Positions 44,528 through 55,735 of a stretch of 64,000 nucleotides of DNA are shown here, piece by piece. Position numbers and translations under genes: made by a program. The stretch's first letter is position 1. Each line of letters opens with the position of its first letter. The stretch comes from Euborellia annulipes (Eukaryota; Arthropoda; Insecta; Dermaptera; Anisolabididae). Under the pieces are notes generated by a model. It was not told the DNA's origin. It searched no databases and saw only the letters and a list, made by a program, of their open reading frames with translations. Location of the stretch: assembly GCA_023213315.1 (NCBI GenBank), contig JAKCPI010014092.1:124001-188000 (forward strand). The letters are read 5' to 3'.

Positions 44528-45689
44528 GCGCATCCGCCAACACTCCCACCTAACTCGACATGTTTAAAGAGAGGGAGGGGCCGTTAATGAACTTGGAATG
44601 ATGTGAAATTTATTTTGCGAGTGTTTTTAACCTATCCGTAAAAAAAAATTTCGAAATTTTTTCACAGGGGGGGGGTCGGGGTTAAATCAACTCCGATTCA
44701 CGTAAAATTTGATTTGTTAGTGTTTTTTAATATAATAAACAAAATGAGAACGTATACGTAAAATTCTTTTTTGAATTTTAACCAGAACCCCCCCCCCCCC
44801 CGGACATTTACCCCCCGGACATTTACCCCCCGGACATTTACCCCCCCCCCCCCCCCGGTAAATGAACTTTGAATGAGGCCAAATTTTATTTACGAGTGTT
44901 TTATAATACAAGTAAAGGAAAAAAAAAATTAGAGGTTATAACTAAAAAAAAAATAAAAATCGAAAAATAAGGGACCCCTAATATATATGTTCAACATTAT
45001 TGGTTTTTATATAAAAATGCAATCTCTTTAGAAATGAATATTTTATTATTGTACTGATAAATAATAAAACACTTCATAAGACAAAAGGTTTTTTTTCCTT
45101 ATTTAAAGTAATATTTTATATTGAAGGAAAAAAGATCTAATTCTAACATGAAACTTAATTTAAAATTTAATGAAATTATTATATTTACTTTAGACTGTAT
45201 GGAATCTAAAAATTTCGCTTTTATTATCGTCGTAAGAAAGAATTCAGAATCCAAAATTTAAACTTGGCTTATATTGAGAAATATTCCTTAGAAATTTTGA
45301 TTTTGCGATACTTTGGTAATGAAGAATTGTTGAAAATTTTTAGAAATTAAAGTTAATTAAGTTAAGAAAATTCATATAAAAAAGGATAGTAAAATTTTAT
45401 CAAAATTTAAGATTTTAACTCTTTTAAAAATTACTTGAATATCTCTTTTATTAGTAAAAAATTTAAGTTATCTAAAAAACAAAAAATTATAAATGAAAAA
45501 AGATTGTTTGGCATTGGGAAAATGTAAATTGCATGGAAAAACTTTTGGGTGAGTTGGGCCTGTAGCCTAACAAAAAAGAAAATATTTCCTTCTATCAGGA
45601 AAAATTATTCCTTCTTTCCAGACGAAAAAAAAAATTTATTTTATTGTTGGTTAAAAAAAATAATTTTTTATTAAAATGTCTCTACTAAT

Positions 45690-46040
45690 TTTTACTTTCT
45701 CTTACCCTATATGGACCCTGTTATGCAATGGTGTGTCAAAGACCAAACATCGAGTTTTGAGAAAATCAACAATAAAGTTTTTTGTTTACATTGGATTCTA
45801 TATAATTTTTCTTGTCAATTGTGCAAGTAACATTAAATAAAAATTTTTTTAGGACATATTTCATAAAAAATACTATTAATTATAGCATTTGAAACAATAT
45901 TACTTGCTTAACTCAATTTTGAATTTTTTGGTCTTTGACACACCATTGCATAACAGGGTCCATATATGAAATATATAGAGAGAAAGTATTGGATTCATGT
46001 CAAAAATTCGATGTCGAGATTTTGATGGATCTTCACGTTT
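45690..46040 (+). repeat. Family A copy split by a MITE
   Basis: TTTTACTTTCTCTTACCCTA before and GAGAGAAAGTATTGGATTCA after the MITE at 45712-45962. Confidence 0.65.
45712..45962. mobile_element. TA-flanked MITE inserted in family A
   Basis: 33-bp perfect inverted ends starting TGGACCCTGTTATGCAATGG; flanked by TA. Removing the element and one TA restores CCCTATATATGAAATATA, exactly the sequence of the uninterrupted family A copy at 32833-32850. 251 bp, Tc1/mariner-type insertion. Confidence 0.85.
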
Positions 46041-46314
46041 TATTTATTATATAAAATATGACCGAAAAATATTCATTTAATTTGAGATTGCTGTGGTTAA
46101 GGGGTCCATTGATTCCGTTTTGAAATTTAATTAAAATTTGAATTTCTGTTTCACGTGAATGAGAGCATTAATAAGCGACATATTTAAATTTACTAAAAAA
46201 TAATTCGATTAAAATTATTAAAAAAAAAAAAAAAAAATATTTTAAAATAATTTAAATAAATAAATATAAAAGCACACTTCAGGCTAATTAATTTACAATC
46301 AAAAAGTGAAAGAA

Positions 46315-46315
46315 T

Positions 46316-46348
<33 letters not shown>
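46315..46348. repeat. (AG)n microsatellite
   Basis: About 17 AG units in the w3-w4 intron. Confidence 0.9.
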
Positions 46349-46350
<2 letters not shown>

Positions 46351-48597
46351 TAAAAAAGACAAACATTTTTTCTAGAGCTTAAAATTCAAGATGCAAAATC
46401 AAGGGCAAAGGGGGTGGGGAGGGCGGATCAAAGAGTTATTAAATTATAATGCATTTATAAAGAAAGAAAGAAGATACAGAATAAAAGAGGTTCTAACAAA
46501 AGCGCATTCCAAATTATTAATTGAATCGAACGGCTCGTCATAGCAATTGGAACAAATAAAAATAAAGAGAAAATAAATTTCCGGCGGCCTTTTGTTTTCA
46601 ATTAAGCTCGTTCAATCCATCAACATCAGGGGGCAAAATAAATTCAATTTCTTTACAAAATTATGATATAATCATTATTATCAGTGGCGGATCTAGAAAT
46701 TTTTCCCATCTTTTATAGATCCAGCCCTGATAATAAATAAAACTATCATTTTATACAATATTTCAAAACTTATATCTACATATTAATTAAAAAATAAATT
46801 TGAAATTGAATATTTGAATTTTTCAAATTTATTTTTATAGGCCTATATCAATATAAAAATGCATTAATATACCCTCGGTTGAAGAAATTAAATCTTGTTT
46901 GGGAAGCAACTCCTGTGAACAACTCACTAACAGTCTTCGTTTTATTAATCAAGTGTTGAGCACGATTAGTTAATTGTTTTGAATAAATGGTGCGAGCTTG
47001 AACATTTCGAGGGGGAGGGGGGAGACCTCCTTCACCCTAAATGGGCATTTCTTAGAATAAAAAAATAATCTTTTAGCACTCATTGAGATTAAGGTATATC
47101 CTATATGACGGGACAGACACAGATACTAAATAAAATTAACAATGAACAATTAGTGGGTTAGTATTAGGTGGAATATCTTGCAACAATCAAACACCAACTC
47201 ATTTATGCAATCTTTGGTTGGAATTTTTTATAATTAAAATCGATTATGGTGATTTAAAAACAAAAGTGAATTTCAATTTTAGACTTGATTTTCTAAAATT
47301 ATTTAATAAATTATAACTAATTAAGAAAGATTTATTGAATATTTTCCAAGATCCCTATCCAATTAGATACTATTTTATAGATCCTAATCTTGAATACTTT
47401 TAATTATGTCAATTAAATTAAGAACATCTGAACTTAACGATGTCAAGTAATGCTAGTAAAATAAAAAAAACGGGACAGTCAAATTTAATTTTCTCTATCT
47501 GATATTTGTAATCAAAAATCTTAGAAAAAAAGATATTAGCAGGCCGAGTTTTGAAATGATATGATAATTTTTCGAGCAAAATGATTTATTTCTAAAATAA
47601 AGGAAGATAAGAGCATGCCCTAGATATACAAATATATATATCCTAGCCTCTCTCATGCGTTGGAGAAAAAAAAGCGAATTGAATTTTTAGATCAATGTCG
47701 AAATGTCAAATCGTAGAATAAAAAAAAGAGGAAACATTACCATCTACATTATCAACTCAACTATACAGAAGATGTATAAATAAATTATCAACAATTTGAG
47801 AATCACCTTTAAAATATATGAATCTACTTAATATATGAATTTTTATAATACTAAAAATATAAATATATTTATCAATATTACAAAAATCAAATCTAATACC
47901 TAATTACTATTCGATGCACTCTACTTAATTTTTTTATGCATTCTATTGTAAAATTTACTGTTTAGTGCGAAATTATGACCCATTTTCCAAACAACGCATA
48001 GTATAAATAAGAATAATTCTTATTTAAGCTATACATAAAAAATTAAACTTTCTCATTGAAAAGAAAAACAAGCCAAATGATCACGGATAAAATTTTCAAT
48101 ATTTTTTTACTGTTGAATTATAAATAAAAAATAAAAAAATAAAAAACCTAAAATTTTAAAAAACAAAGAAAATTATAAAAGAAAAAAGTTAATTTAAAGT
48201 CTGTTTTAGTTTTTAATAATAATCCAAATTTTCTTTTAACACTTTGAAAGCAAATCCAATACGTGTATATATATAATATTAAAGTGTTTAGATCCTTCTA
48301 AGTCTATGGAAAAAATATAAAAAAATTTTTTTATTAAAATTATCTATTATTTGTAACTTAAATTTGTGCGGTTTTTTATATGATCTATTAACAAATATGC
48401 AAAAGAACAAATTTTTATATTATTGTCAATGAGTCTAACCAGAAAGAAAGGAAACTTAGCCACCATCCAAATTTAATATTATTAAAATCAGCGAATATGT
48501 TATATATGATGGTATTTTATATTTTTATTTAACGAGCTAATTAATACAAATTTGATATCTTTATTTCCCATTCAATTTTTATTTTTTATTTTTAGGC

Positions 48598-48907
48598 ACC
48601 CGAGGACATTTAGACCACGTGCTTATTTATTTCAATCGATTGGTTGAATTCAATTGAAATAAATTCGTCTCGCTCGGGACGAGAGGGGGACATGGGCGTA
48701 ACTAGAGAATTTGGCTGGGGACCAGCTATCCTCCGAGGAGCCTGGAAAGCCCCCTATGTTCTCAATTTTTCTTGGGGCAGGGAGCTTTTTGGGGGGCCGG
48801 GCTCCCCCCGACACCCCCTAGTTACGCCCATGGAGGAGGACCCCCGACCGACCCCTAGGGGAAATGCTTTACCTGTGAGCCGAGCTACGAGTCAAGGGCA
48901 TGTTATC
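48598..48907 (-). mobile_element. tRNA-derived SINE interrupted by a hAT MITE
   Basis: On the minus strand a tRNA-like head (TAGCTCGGCTCACAGG, A-box type) and a body matching the copy at 1-128 (TTCAATTGAAATAAAT; TATTTATTTCAATCGATTGG; GGTCTAAATG). The copy is split by the MITE at 48691-48832, and the B-box area is damaged. Confidence 0.6.
48691..48832. mobile_element. 142-bp hAT-like MITE inside a SINE
   Basis: Inverted ends CATGGGCGTAACTAG; flanks GAGGGGGA and GAGGAGGA (7 of 8). Both halves of the host SINE continue on either side, which independently marks the insertion. Confidence 0.7.
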
Positions 48908-49189
48908 AATTTTTAGTATGAAGAAATTAAAGTTTGATTTGATGATTGCTACGAATTTTTTCCCAGTCCTTCATTCTGATTAAGAGAATATATTAAATAA
49001 TAAAATTCAAAACGAAAAAAGATCATCTCACGCATATTAACAATGTCAATATATATGATACTAGAACAAAAAAAAGGATAGAATATTTTTTCCATTAGAA
49101 TGACATAAAAATCCGCAATTTTTTCAATCAAATTATAGCATAGACTTAAATGGAATTTGTTTTGTGGGTATTTATGTTACTTAAAGCCG

Positions 49190-49305
49190 CAAGTGAACTG
49201 GGCCTAATAAAAGTCGAAAAGATAATTTAATCAAATGAGTATGTGACTTTTTAAGGTTTTCACACTAGAAGAGAAAAGAGAAGTTTCGTGTTTTATTAGG
49301 CCCGG
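49190..49305. repeat. Short inverted repeat next to exon w3
   Basis: Arms CTGGGCCTAATAAAA and the complement of CCGGGCCTAATAAAA, with weaker outward extension (GTGAA/GTGCA). It ends about 50 bp downstream of the w3 donor, so the transcribed RNA could form a hairpin there. Confidence 0.6.
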
Positions 49306-49355
49306 TGCACGTAATGCGCGATGCCGATGAGGCGCGCGCTAGCACACGCGCCTAC

Positions 49356-49813
49356 CTTAGGCGCTTCGCCCCTATTCGAATCCTCGCTCGAAGTGAATGT
49401 CGAACTGGTATCGATGCCGGAATCCTTGTTGTGTGGGTCGCTCGAGTACGAAGCATCTCCTCCACTAGGAGTTTCTCGTGCTAATCGACCCAGCCAAGCT
49501 TCTCGGGGTGTTCCGTGGTCAAAACGCACCGTCTTCTTTCTTCGTTCCGTCAAGCGACGGGGATCTCCATCAAGCCAACCTGGTTGTGGACACTCCCGGA
49601 TGAACCTCTCACGTAACGTCGGGTAACGGTCCCAATACTCGTCATGCAAGTTCATGGGATACGCTTCCACTTGGTCATTGTTATTGTTCTTATGAATATT
49701 ATTATTGTTGTTATTAACACTATTGTATCTGGTTTCCCTGATTGTGTGTTTGGTCATGAACTCTCTACCTTGTCTATTGTGCTGCAGCCGCGATGAATAT
49801 ATTCCTAATTGGC
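49356..49813 (-). CDS. Rim: Rim exon w3: linker before the PDZ domain
   Basis: The exon encodes a His/Asn-rich start, then YPMNLHDEYWDRYPTLRERF, a basic segment RRKKTVRFDHGTP, and the RIM-typical DSGIDTSSTFTSSEDS motif that precedes the PDZ domain in RIM proteins. The acceptor CCCTTTGTAG|GC gives phase 1 entry, matching exon w1. A second acceptor (CTGCAG|CAC, exon start 49781) gives phase 0 entry, matching exon w2. The donor is AAG|GTAGGC, phase 0, matching w4. The segment has a poly-Asn run (NNNNNN), probably a slippage-expanded AAY tract. A short inverted repeat (49190-49305) lies just beyond the donor. Confidence 0.88.
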
Positions 49814-50277
49814 CTACAAAGGGATGATCAAGCTTCGTTAGGTAAAGGGCGGCACTCGCACACACTCATGAACACAGATGAAAGTATTCCACATTGTATA
49901 AGGATGAAGGAGTGAAATATCAACATTGATCCTAGACTCATACAGACGTACAAAAACAGAAACTGCCAAGATACAAACACATGTAGAGACGGAGGATACT
50001 CTAGCAATATCAAAATCATTATTCAATAAAAAAAACATTTACATGTTTTTTTTTATAATTTAGATTTTGCTATAATAACACGATCATGCACATCAAACAT
50101 AGAAGAGAATGAATATAGAAAAAAAGGAAATTATAAAAAATTAAAAAACAAAATAAGTGAGATGAGAAAGAGAATGCTAGATAGAGAACATTTATCAGGT
50201 CCTGCTGAAAATTTATTATAAAAACACAACGCCGATTTATATAGTGCTTTTTTTTTTAAATAAATTTTTTTCCTCAC

Positions 50278-50357
50278 CGCTAAAAAATTTTTAATTTTTT
50301 CATCTAAAATCGCCTGCCGTTGTAATCTGTCGCCATTTCTGTCAGAAGTGGCACCAC
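50278..50357 (-). CDS. Rim: Rim exon w2: small linker exon
   Basis: An 80-nt exon between an acceptor ending TGTAATTTCAG and a GCG|GTGAGG donor. It encodes GGATSDRNGDRL followed by QRQAILDEKIKNFLA, a coherent charged segment in an otherwise AT-rich intron. It starts by completing a codon left in phase 1 by exon w1 (A+GT, Ser) and ends in phase 0. Phase 0 does not suit the main acceptor of w3 but does suit a second acceptor 32 nt further in (CTGCAG|CAC), so inclusion implies use of that site. It could be an alternatively spliced cassette. The splice sites and reading frame are seen directly; membership in Rim is inferred from strand, position and phase. Confidence 0.7.
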
Positions 50358-52074
50358 CTGAAATTACACACGTGTGCAACAGAATCATAAGAGCAACAAC
50401 TTGGCACCCAGGTGCCTAAAAGGGCGTTAATGTGTCCTGGTACTCGCCTGTTAAATTAAGTAAATAAAACAAAGCTAGAAGAAGCCTTCAACTTTCTTAG
50501 TTTTAATAATAAAATAAATAATTGATATTTGAAAATAAATATAGCTAACAAGGATTGGTCCAGGTGTGTTGAAATAAAAAAAAAAAAAACATTGATCAAG
50601 CGGATGACCCGATTGAACCTTTATTGGATTATTGGTTGTGAGACTGTTCTCTATGATATGCGTGGCTGGGTTCAAATTTCTAATTTTGGAACTACGTTAT
50701 AAATGCATTTGACCGGAAATTTTGTCTTACTGATCACTGCTTTATTCGAATAAATTAATTGGAATATTATTTATTATGTATTGGAAATTTATTTTTACAC
50801 AAATGGCCATAAAAAATATTCAATATGAATAATTTTTTTTCAAATGGTTTTGGAATTGAAATAAAAAATAAATTTCTAAGATATTAATTTTAGATCATTT
50901 TTTTTTTAATTCTTGAAATTTATCTTAAATGAATATCACTACTAATAAATCTCATTCAAATTGATAAAAGGAGAATTATTAACATGTATGGGAAATTAAT
51001 TTGGCATAACTGGTCTTTATACTTATTAGCTATATTTCAAACTAAGACTCGCATTAAAATTAAAAATATAAAGTAGCATATAAATTTAATTTACAAAATT
51101 TATTAGAAGAATCTGAAGAATTAAAAAAATTAATAAATAAATCCACTGAAAAAGATAGGATTTCATTTCAATCCAACTAATTAAATTAGATTGTAAAGCA
51201 TGAAAAAGAAAAGATAAACAAGAGAGAATTAGTTCCAAAATAATTGAGATGTTGCTTTTCACTTTGTAAACCGAATTGTATAGTATTAAATTTCATTAAC
51301 ATATTTAGAAAATTAGCTAGATTTCTTTATCAATAAATTTAAATATTATTAAATGAAAATAAAATCTCTTTTATAAAGATTTAAAAAAAAATCTAAGTAG
51401 AAAGAAATGTCATTTAATCAAATGAGAACGTAATAAAAGCAAAACTGGAGGTCGAATAATAAAAGATAAAAAGAGATCAGAACAATCCTGATCCTTTAAT
51501 CATATTAAATATTAAAATAATTAATTAATTATAAAATGGAAATATAATATAACACAATACTTGAGTGATTATTTACTATAATATTAATAGAAACGAATTG
51601 AATTTGACATAGGCAATCAGCTTGAATAGGGTGTCGTTTTGATTGCCTAACTCGAAACGAAAAGCGAATTTATTCTTACAATACGTATTATTGTTCAAAT
51701 AAATAAAAAGACACGAGGGACTTGTAGGAGATAATATTAAAATAACTTGTCAAATCTTTTAATGCCTCTACCCTTATGCAATGTTAATTCTAGTAATTAT
51801 AAAAAAAAAATGATTTTCATATAATCTCTGTTATTACGAGTATTATGTATCATAGATTTAGCTACCCATATGGTTTGTTTCCTTTTCAGTCGGTAAAATA
51901 AAAAATTGTAATTAAAAAAAAAAAAAAAAAAAAAACTAAATATAAAATTTATTTTTGAAAATAATCAAATATATTTTTAATAAAAAAAATATGCCCATAT
52001 TTGTATTATCTGAATCATTAATAAGTACACAAGGAAGGAAGCAGGTGCAGCCAAAATTAAAGCCTCCGATTTTG

Positions 52075-52136
52075 TTAGAATTAATGAGCCGTTTCGAGAA
52101 AACTTTATTTCCTCATCATCAGTCTTTCAAATTGTA
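52075..52136 (-). ncRNA. Hammerhead motif, inactivated copy
   Basis: Minus strand: CTGATGA and GAAA are intact and stem II (GAGGAAA/TTTTCTC) is intact, but ACGT has become ACGG, removing the U that must precede the cleavage nucleotide, and the distal stem I strand is AATTCTA instead of AATTGTA. Both changes should abolish cleavage. Confidence 0.65.
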
Positions 52137-52252
52137 TTTGTCCCGGAGTTGTTAAAAGGGCACAATACATTTATTATGTATTTTCTTTATGGGTGTGTTA
52201 TTCATTGACTTGTTCAGTGAGAATGTTCTCCTTTTAACAACTCCGGGACAAA

Positions 52253-52313
52253 TACAATTTGAAAGACTGATGATGAGGAAATAAAGTTTTCTCGAAACGT
52301 CTCATTAATTGTA
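52253..52313 (+). ncRNA. Hammerhead ribozyme motif, intact arm
   Basis: Plus strand: distal stem I TACAATT/AATTGTA (seven pairs), an internal loop (TGAAA / ATT), proximal GA/TC, CTGATGA 52267-52273, stem II GAGGAAA/TTTTCTC with TAAAG loop, GAAA 52294-52297, ACGT, cleavage after C52301. The stem I internal loop is the type used for tertiary contacts with the stem II loop in natural type I hammerheads. Confidence 0.75.
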
Positions 52314-53576
52314 ACAAAATCGGAGGCTTTAATTTTGGCTGCACCTGCTTCCTTCCTTGTGCATAAATCAACTGCCACGTACTTCATTGGTCATTAATAA
52401 GTATATACTCTCTAGGAGTTGACTATGGGCCTTTAGTCTGAGTCTGAATTTTATCAATGATACAGATAATATAATAAATTTTATGTTCTGATTAATTCAG
52501 AATTTCTTTATTCAAAAAGAATGTGTCTTTTTAAAATTATTTTACCACGAGTAAAAATTTTAACAGGCTCATAAAGGTATCGGTATAATAATAAATTTAT
52601 ATACACCAATTTTTCAAGGAATATAAAATATGAAAAAAATACATGGATGTAAATGGAATGAAGACATAAAAATACTTTTTATTACAAATAATGATAAATT
52701 TTTTTTTGAAGCCTTACGGGAATAGTCCTGGGATTTGTTTTTTTTTTCGAGGGGGGCTAAAAAGTTTTTTTTTATTAACAAATGCAGTTATTTTAAAGTG
52801 GAATATTATAAAGTTTAAAAATTATAATAAGCCTATAATTTTAATATCATTGAGTGAGAATACAAAATATCTAGTAAGTAAATTTAGACCTTTTAAGAGG
52901 GGGGGGGGGGTAGTGTCTAATTCATATTTGAATCAATGCAATATTAATGAAAAATATGCTATCAATAAAGGGAATTGATTCAACGACATGAGTATATTTC
53001 TGAATTTTCTTACTAATACACAGTCATTTGGAGAAAATTTATAAATTTTTTTCTCATGCCTAAAGTATTTCAAATTGATTTGCGCAGAAAGTTTTTGCAA
53101 GTTTAAAATAGAATTTTAATAAATTTTCTTTATTAAAAGTAAAATATGTAAATTATAGAAATTTCTCTCTCTAAAGACTATTTAATATACAAAGATTCTC
53201 CTTATAAGATCAACCCTCGCTTTGAAGAGAGACAACTTTCGAGTTTCGTCAATTTGCGACAAACAATATGGACGAGCTTATAAAATAGAATACCCTCTGA
53301 AAGCTACATTAAAAAAGGAAACTCAATAGAATTTTATTATCATTCGTTGAAAATTTTTTTAAAAAGGTATTTAAAGGATTTTGAAGGATCAAAATAATAA
53401 ATAGGATCAAATTTTTATTATGTTTTTTTTTCTCATCCACACCACCGAGTTTACTCATTTTAAAACCAAGTCGCCATCTATTTGGGAGTTGCTTTTATTT
53501 CATAGCTTGGTTGTTACATCTGGGACAATCTTTGAGATTCTCACAGATGTAACAACCTTTGTAATCTTAGCTGAAT

Positions 53577-53620
53577 TGTACCTGAAGAAGGCCACAGAAT
53601 GAGTGGCCGAAACGTTGTAA
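53577..53620 (+). ncRNA. Solo hammerhead ribozyme motif
   Basis: CTGAAGA (52-type variant of CTGANGA) at 53582-53588, stem II GGCCAC/GTGGCC with AGAATGA loop, GAAA 53609-53612, ACGT, cleavage nucleotide U53616, proximal stem I TAC/GTA. Downstream TTTACAAATAAACCACAGTT is shared with the damaged copies at 33.5 and 62.0 kb. A 14-bp hairpin (GGTTGTTACATCTG arms) lies just upstream at 53511-53560. Confidence 0.7.
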
Positions 53621-55735
53621 TTTTTACAAATAAACCACAGTTCAACCGAAAATCAAATTCCTTTATTAATGAATAACGAAATTTATTTTTATTTGTGGCA
53701 ATGCTGCAGTTTCTTATTGCCATAAAAAGTTGAAAAGCTAAGGCTAACGGCTTCAACGACAAACTTGTTACATTTTGAAAAGTCTTTGTAATTTGTCAAT
53801 TTTTAAATCATTATTGAGATATTTTCATAAATAATTTCAAAAGTTTGAAAACATTTCAAAATTTTATCAAATCGTTTCATCTGGTATTTTGTTAATAAAA
53901 GTTATTTTGTTATCTTCTGCTTTTCATAAACAACTTTCGCTTGATGAAAAAATATAATATGGAGTTGTTTTTTTTTTTTTTACAACGAACTTTGTAAATA
54001 TTCCAATTTATTTTGAAGAAATCTCTAAAATCTAGAGAGAGAAGATCCTTCCTAAAGGCATCTCTAAGCGTATTACAATACCAAAGATAATCCTCAAGAT
54101 CGATGCTTTTGCGTAAAATCTTTATTTAAAGTGCGGTTTAATCTCTAGCAGCTGATAACAAATTAGATGCATAATCACGGCACTCGCTTTACTTATTGAC
54201 ACGTGAGGATCTCATCAAATTAAGCTACAACGTTTGAGCCATTTATTCTATGAACTTCTTCAGGAAACTTTAACAAGGATTGTTATTTTCTTTTTCCTAA
54301 AAGTTTCTGTTGTTCCTTTGATGAAACAAAATCTTTGTTAGTCATCTGAATAAAGTCCCTGAATAAGAAACGTTAATTATGAATAAAACAAAGTTTGAAC
54401 AGAGGCGTATCGATTCAAAATTTAAGAGCAGTAGGCACAAAAGTCATAATTTATTATTTTTTTAAATTGGTTTATTCATTGGTCTACTAATAATTTTTTA
54501 AATAGATATTTCTGGCTTTCCCCGGAAAAAAATTCTTGGGCAGAGATTTTTTCTATTCAAAATTCCCGGGAATACTAAACTTGACTTGTGATTGGATTGG
54601 CTTGTGCTGGTCTGTTTTTGGCAAAAATCCTTTTATTCGTTAAGGAGTAATTGAAAAATTTTCTTTATAAATGACTTTTAAAAAAGTGTCCCTAAAGTAC
54701 GACCTAATTTTTTGATTTAAACTTTTCTAAAATACCATTTGCATATGAATAATAAAAAAAGGGAAAAAATAGCTTCTATTGAATATTATTTTATTTTATG
54801 ATCCTTTTATATTTGAATTCTTGAAAATAAAAATAGAAATAGAATTTATTTATTTGTTAATGAAAGAATATATTAAAATAGCTAATACTATGGTATGACT
54901 AAAAAAAATACTAATAAAATATATATATATAAAAAAAAAAAAAAAAAAAATTAAAAGAAATATGTGAAAATAATTTCTACTTTTCTCTTTTGGGTTGTCT
55001 CCACCACTTTCCTTAAAAAAATATGGATTAATAATAATTTTTTCCTTCCTTAAATTATGATATATAATTTCTATATATGAATATAAAAATAAACTTAAAA
55101 TAAATATTATATATTTTTAACTAGTAGGCTACTATGTTTTTTTTTTAAATTTAGTTGTAATCAATAAAACCTCTTTTAGACATTTTCAAATCTTTTATAA
55201 ATTTAAAATACTTAATTTACGTTAAGTATATTCGGTTTCTATACCAATTGATATAGTAAAAAATAAGGACAAAAATACATCTAGCATAAAATTGTATATT
55301 GATTGGACAGTTATATAGGATGAATGTGACTAAGAAAAGGGGAGAATCTTTCTAAGAAGGGAGAGAATGAAAGAAGGGAACGCCTCTTACAACTTGCAAA
55401 ATAAATAAATAACGAACACCTTTCTTCTTCCTTCTTCATAAATAGAGCTAAAATCATCCTCCCCAAAGAGATCCCGTGTCTTCTATACCAAAAGAGAAAT
55501 ACAATTATGTTTTCATCAGAAATAATCTATCATCAAATTAAGATCAAATTCGGCACAAATTGCAACCCCCAGTCGATACTTAAAGGAAAAAAAAAGAAAT
55601 ATTTCTTCAATAAAAAAGAAAAATGATTATAAGAAAGATCTTTTTGAAATGTTAAAACACGTGTGGTTTAGTACAGTGGCGCAACCAGGATTTGCTCCTG
55701 GGGGGGGTTTTGACTAGACGCGCAGCCCCTCTTTG

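Larger units (their letters stand above)
43385..44984. repeat. Large foldback element, interrupted
   Basis: Outer ends TTAGGGTGTCCCTTATTTTT and its inverted match at 44950-44984. Arms (43385-43680 and 44528-44984) share CGAGTTAGGTGGGAGTG and AAAATGAGAACGTATAC. The centre holds a SINE head (44058) and a truncated Helitron (44176). The right arm contains three CCGGACATTTACC repeats and long poly-C runs. Confidence 0.6.
42549..49355. other. Intron w3-w4
   Basis: 6.8 kb: plus-strand exon-like island, interrupted foldback element, family A with TA MITE, (AG)n tract, a 46-bp hAT-like remnant near 46684 (CAGTGGCGGATCTA / TAGATCCAGCCCTG), SINE with hAT insert, short inverted repeat. 46800-48590 is AT-rich with nothing recognised. 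Confidence 0.65.
52027..52363. repeat. Inverted repeat with one intact and one broken hammerhead
   Basis: Arms of about 140 bp beginning (G/A)CACAAGGAAGGAAGCAGG, separated by a spacer near 52165-52220. Arm identity is high but the left arm carries changes in the ribozyme core. Third structural relative of the inverted repeats at 11.2 and 30.1 kb. Confidence 0.7.
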
